64,000 nucleotides of DNA, taken from NCBI RefSeq assembly GCF_014896945.1, contig NZ_CP054719.1:295153-359152 (forward strand). The letters run 5' to 3'. The translations under genes were made by a program, and so were the position numbers. The notes below the pieces were generated by a model. That model ran no database searches. It saw only the letters and a program-made list of their open reading frames with translations, and was not told the DNA's origin. The stretch is from Candidatus Bodocaedibacter vickermanii (GTDB lineage Bacteria > Pseudomonadota > Alphaproteobacteria > UBA6184). Numbering within the stretch: position 1 is the stretch's first letter; the number at the start of each line of letters is the position of its first letter. Positions 60,674 through 64,000 of this stretch are shown here, piece after piece.

Positions 60674-60729
60674 TTTCTTGATTGTATGCAACCTCAGGTT
60701 TCCAGAAGGCGAACCTACGCCGTCTTCTG

Positions 60730-60789
60730 GTATAAAAATCCGTGTCTGGTCGGATTGGATCCAGTTAATGGGTGCAGCGTCACGCTGCC
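60730..60789 (-). repeat. Family A repeat abutting the MFS gene stop codon
   Basis: On the minus strand GGCAGCGTGACGCTGCACCC starts with the last base of the MFS gene's TAG stop, then ATTAACTGGATCC, CCGACCAGACACGGATTTTT. Confidence 0.8.
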
Positions 60790-62048
60790 TAGATCGTTTT
60801 CACTTTGTACTTATCTTCGTACAAGGGCATGCCCATTAGGCAGAAAACAGCTGCGACCATTAATAAGATTCCGGGAGCTGCAAGGTCGTGAGTTAGCTCA
60901 ATCAAGCCTGTTGCCAATAAGGGTGCACTTCCCCCAAATAATGCCATGCTGATGTTATGGGACACTGACAATCCCGTAAAGCGCAAATGGCTTGGGAAGA
61001 TTTCTGATAGTCCCGCTGGGATCACACCAAAGAATAATCCAATATGAACGGCTAAAATAAACTGTGCCACCAATGGTCCAAATTCCCAATTAACATGGAA
61101 TAATTGGAATATGGGATACCCACCGATTAACAGTATTCCAGCAACATACATGAACACTGTTTTGCGCCCGTATCGATCTGACAATGCTCCACCAACCAAT
61201 GTCGTCAACGCGAAGATAACCATATTAAACGTATTTATTTTCATGGCATAATCCGCATCTAATCCCAGATATACTGGACTTTGCAAGTATGTTGGAAGAA
61301 ATATCACCAATAAAAAGAACCCAATCGCTGTGATAAAATCAATCAACACAACACTGACAATGCTGCGGCTGTGCTCTGTAAACAGTTCTTTTAATGGAAA
61401 TGCATGGGATTTTCGTTCAGCCTTGTGGTCTAAATATGTTTTAGGCTCTGCAACATTTTTACGAATATAGGTTCCAACCAGTGTTCCAGCCAATGTTAAT
61501 ACAAAGGGAATGCGCCATGCGCCCGCCAAAATTTCTTCCGGGCTATACACCGTTGTACACATCAATGAAACCAATGATCCAAGAATGACTCCAAATACGC
61601 AACTGAACGTTGCCCAACTGCCGATCAATCCACGTTGATGAGGTTGAGCAGATTCGATCATAAAGACCATGGATCCTGTAAACTCACCGCCGATGGCAAA
61701 GCCTTGCGCCACCAATAAGATGCTCAATAGTACCGGAGCTAACACACCAACGCTTTCATATGTGGGCAAACATCCAATCAATACCGTTGGAATCGCCATC
61801 ACGAAAATAGATAGCAGCAATGCATTTTTGCGACTAAACTTATCCCCGATGTGCCCAAATATGATAGCCCCCAAAGGTCTTGCAATAAATGCCATTCCAA
61901 ACAGTGCAAAGGCTTTAATTAACCCCACAGTTTCACTGGAACCTGGAAAAAACAACTGACTAATTGTTGGGGCAAAAAATCCAAAAATAACGAATGCATA
62001 CCATTCTAATGCATTACCAATCATGCATGACAAAATTATTCGAACCAT
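60789..62048 (-). CDS. MFS transporter, metabolite:H+ symporter (ProP-like) family
   Basis: The 419-aa product has twelve helices. The MHS features are GNALEWYAFVIFGFFAPTIS at the start, GAIIFGHIGDKFSRKNALLL (motif A), GFAIGGEFTGSMVFMIESA, and a second motif A, GGALSDRYGRKTVF. Members carry proline/betaine, citrate, shikimate or other organic compounds with protons. Several relatives occur in intracellular bacteria; the substrate is not predictable. The stop codon is directly joined to a family A repeat. Confidence 0.9.
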   Translation of the reverse strand: MVRIILSCMIGNALEWYAFVIFGFFAPTISQLFFPGSSETVGLIKAFALFGMAFIARPLGAIIFGHIGDKFSRKNALLLSIFVMAIPTVLIGCLPTYESVGVLAPVLLSILLVAQGFAIGGEFTGSMVFMIESAQPHQRGLIGSWATFSCVFGVILGSLVSLMCTTVYSPEEILAGAWRIPFVLTLAGTLVGTYIRKNVAEPKTYLDHKAERKSHAFPLKELFTEHSRSIVSVVLIDFITAIGFFLLVIFLPTYLQSPVYLGLDADYAMKINTFNMVIFALTTLVGGALSDRYGRKTVFMYVAGILLIGGYPIFQLFHVNWEFGPLVAQFILAVHIGLFFGVIPAGLSEIFPSHLRFTGLSVSHNISMALFGGSAPLLATGLIELTHDLAAPGILLMVAAVFCLMGMPLYEDKYKVKTI

Positions 62049-62074
62049 TATTTATCCTTTTTAAAACCGATTTT

Positions 62075-62190
62075 ACAGCATGACGCTGTACCCTTGAGGT
62101 AAATCCGATGTGATCGGACACGGATTATAAGTAGCAAATACAGGAGTTATTCCAACATTCGCAAGTTCACTTTATCCGTGATTTACCCTA
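62075..62190 (+). repeat. Extended family A repeat between the MFS and comF genes
   Basis: ACAGCATGACGCTGT, TAAATCCGATGTGATCGG and ACACGGATTATA, then AGTTCACTTTATCC and GTGATTTACCC. It matches one unit of the 151-bp array for about 115 bases and ends within 20 bases of the comF stop. Confidence 0.75.
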
Positions 62191-62206
62191 TTTCTAACAT
62201 AAAAGC

Positions 62207-62908
62207 TTACTTGAGTAAAACTTTCCCAAGTGTTAACACCAAGATTTTTTTTGGTTCAAAAGGTAATAGTGTTGCCGCACACGCATTTAGTGTAGCACCC
62301 GTCGTCAAAACGTCGTCCACAATCATAATGGATTGACCTTGAATTTTATCTATAAACGTTGGATTCACTTCAAAGGCTTCTCGCATATTTTCAAAACGAC
62401 TTTCTCGGTCTTCATGCCCTTGTGAATAGGTATGTTTTACACGAATCAATCCATCCAACACATAGGGCTTACCTGTAATTTTCCCAATGGCTTTGGTTAA
62501 CTCTGCCGCTTGATTATACATCCGTTGTCGCAACCGTTTGGGATGCAATGGCACTGGTATCATCACATCCGTTTCCAATAATGCATTGGCACCATAATCT
62601 GCCATCCACTTACCCAGTACCGGAGATAAACTTAATCGATCACCGTGCTTATATTGCAAAATTAATTTCTTACTGTAATAGTCATAAACAAAAATGCTGC
62701 GCGCATGTTGAAATAAAAAATGATCGTGAAGACATGCTTTGCAAATTTCTTTTGAGAATTTTAGGGGCGCCCCACATTTATGACAATACGGGTCTGAAAT
62801 AAATTGAATCTTTGAAAAGCCCTCTACGGACAATCCCCTAGCATCTTGAACCATGCGCCCTGTCATAACACATCGATTTGGAAGAAAAAGATTTAATAGC
62901 CGTTTCAT
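62207..62908 (-). CDS. comF: ComF family phosphoribosyltransferase-like protein
   Basis: The 233-aa product has an N-terminal zinc ribbon-like cluster (CHKCGAP, CKAC, about 43-60) and a type I phosphoribosyltransferase domain with the PRPP loop IMIVDDVLTTGATL (about 193-206). VPLHPKRLRQRMYNQAAEL is the typical ComF segment. ComF is needed for natural transformation in several bacteria, but homologues are widespread in non-competent ones. Confidence 0.92.
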   Translation of the reverse strand: MKRLLNLFLPNRCVMTGRMVQDARGLSVEGFSKIQFISDPYCHKCGAPLKFSKEICKACLHDHFLFQHARSIFVYDYYSKKLILQYKHGDRLSLSPVLGKWMADYGANALLETDVMIPVPLHPKRLRQRMYNQAAELTKAIGKITGKPYVLDGLIRVKHTYSQGHEDRESRFENMREAFEVNPTFIDKIQGQSIMIVDDVLTTGATLNACAATLLPFEPKKILVLTLGKVLLK

Positions 62909-62972
62909 GATAACTTATATGAGACATTCATTACAGAACGTCTCATATAATCATTACGATTTAGTAAAGATC

Positions 62973-63218
62973 TTACAAATGTGATTGTAACCTTTGATTT
63001 TGAGCAGAGTTTCCTTTATTTACTGGGGCACGATGTACATCGCCATGATCATCGTCAACATGAGCCTCTTCATTATTCTTGAGCACCACTGTCTTTGTAT
63101 TAGATCGATGCAGGTCACCATGTCCATCATCTTCCACTTCACCTGAAGCAAAAACAGCCCCACAGACAAAGGCATTTAGGGCAGTAACTGTAAGTAGATA
63201 ATACGTATTATGTTTCAT
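62973..63218 (-). CDS. Small exported His/Asp-repeat protein
   Basis: The product (81 aa from the ATG at 63218, after GGAGAA; the frame extends to 63230) has a signal peptide ending VFASG. It has two copies of a short motif, DDGHGDLHR and DDDHGDVHR, 20 residues apart. The His/Asp clusters suggest a metal-binding site. No family recognised. Confidence 0.6.
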   Translation of the reverse strand: MKHNTYYLLTVTALNAFVCGAVFASGEVEDDGHGDLHRSNTKTVVLKNNEEAHVDDDHGDVHRAPVNKGNSAQNQRLQSHL

Positions 63219-63278
63219 TTTTTTCTCCATTGTATTAACTTTCTTAGACTAACTTAATTTATCAATATTAGAAACTAA

Positions 63279-64000
63279 TTAAACCGTCTCAACATGCTGC
63301 TTAATACCAACCCACCGCTGAATGGCCAACCAATCTCGCAAGCCTAAATCTGTTTCAAATGACAATAAATCTCTTACTGATTTTTCACAGATTTCATGGG
63401 AAATTTGATTAAGCTCTGCGCCTGATTGCAGCGCCAGACATTGAGTTTCACAGGCTTTGTGCAAATGATGTGTATAAAAAAAAGCCTCGTGGATTGTACG
63501 GCCTGCAGTAATGGAGCCATGATGTTTTAATAGCATCACGTATTTATCATCTAAATCGCGTACTAAATTTGCCTCATGCTCTGCTGCCGATAATGCTAAA
63601 GAATTATACTCATGATACGCGACCTTATTATAAAAATGAAGCGCCCATTGACTGATAGGGAGTAATCCACCGTGCATTGCTGATACAGCAACAATTTCAG
63701 GGGTATGAAGGTGAAAAATTGCATTAATATCAGAACGGTTTCGGTAAATGCTGCCATGAATGACATACCCCGTCTTGTTGTATTGAAACTCAAACCCTTC
63801 TAGTATCTGCCCATCTAATGAAACCTTAATAAGATTGTCTGGAGTAACCTCTTCAAACAATAAACCAAAGGGATAAATATAGTACGCATCATCGCCCGGT
63901 ATTCTTGCAGACAGATGCGTATACGTTAAATCATCCAAGCCAAGTTTGGCCAATGCCTGATACGCAACGGCTAAGTTATATCGAATTTGATTTGCATCCA
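63279..64000 (-). CDS. Class II aldolase/adducin family protein, partial at right edge
   Basis: The frame is open at the window edge (no start seen); visible residues begin [20 protein letters not shown]. Zinc ligands are in [15 protein letters not shown] (HxH) and [18 protein letters not shown], and the [11 protein letters not shown] segment is the usual substrate-binding start. These enzymes cleave or epimerise sugar phosphates, or act in methylthioribose salvage; this branch, with the longer C-terminal [12 protein letters not shown] helix, is of unassigned substrate. Confidence 0.88.
   Translation of the reverse strand, partial: DANQIRYNLAVAYQALAKLGLDDLTYTHLSARIPGDDAYYIYPFGLLFEEVTPDNLIKVSLDGQILEGFEFQYNKTGYVIHGSIYRNRSDINAIFHLHTPEIVAVSAMHGGLLPISQWALHFYNKVAYHEYNSLALSAAEHEANLVRDLDDKYVMLLKHHGSITAGRTIHEAFFYTHHLHKACETQCLALQSGAELNQISHEICEKSVRDLLSFETDLGLRDWLAIQRWVGIKQHVETV

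Overview
The window looks like the chromosome of an AT-rich, host-associated alphaproteobacterium, most likely a Holosporales- or Rickettsiales-like intracellular symbiont. This is inference from gene content, not a database match. The pointers are a class I lysyl-tRNA synthetase, MlaA/MlaC, a PssA/Psd pair, a DUF2608-type HAD protein, many small signal-peptide proteins of unknown function, leucine-rich repeat proteins, a protein resembling mitochondrial carriers, and intergenic DNA packed with structured repeats. No rRNA, tRNA, CRISPR array or prophage was recognised.

Layout. 1-5.3 kb: a partial sodium:solute symporter, then ddl, a 3-methyladenine glycosylase, an alpha/beta hydrolase and a GrpB protein in an overlapping series, then a frameshifted exported protein. 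5.7-10.3 kb: two small exported proteins, a thiolase, an SPFH protein and a secreted-protein gene split by a 233-bp MITE-like insertion. 10.4-16.6 kb: an ABC-F ATPase with tsaE, a DUF2608 protein, a 6 x 151-bp tandem array fused to the 3' end of pssA, psd and rnhB. 16.6-23 kb: an HEFGH protein with a barrel-like C-terminus, a secreted protein behind a poly-G promoter spacer, a uracil-DNA glycosylase, mlaC-mlaA, an aspartate-racemase gene broken by a 103-bp TA-flanked MITE, and rpsI-rplM. 23.4-28 kb: a large lipoprotein, an ABC substrate-binding protein and lysS. 28-33.5 kb: an island of mostly secreted proteins of unknown function, including the carrier-like protein and two LRR paralogues. 33.5-45.3 kb: ettA, an ImmA-type peptidase, priA, and mutS-murJ-murJ-trpS. 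45.3-46.8 kb: a gene-free 1.5-kb repeat region with a strong promoter and RNA-like hairpins. 46.8-54.2 kb: gpmI-envC-ctpA, then two tandem copies of a split Aer-like receptor (PAS gene plus MCP gene), the second PAS carrying a nonsense codon. 54.3-64 kb: trmL, a DMT transporter, rodA, an unknown protein with a DUF2141 gene, serS-nlpD, an MHS-type MFS transporter, comF, a small His/Asp-rich exported protein and a partial class II aldolase.

The housekeeping genes cover DNA repair (mutS, priA, glycosylases), translation (lysS, trpS, serS, rpsI, rplM, tsaE, trmL, ABC-F proteins) and the envelope (ddl, two murJ, rodA, ctpA, LytM proteins, pssA, psd, mlaA, mlaC). The unusual part is the non-coding DNA. 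At least five families of dispersed repeats (called A-E here) sit directly behind stop codons or between genes. Several have stems that are kept by compensatory changes between copies. Two further MITE-like elements can be bounded exactly, because removing them with one target-site copy restores an open reading frame.
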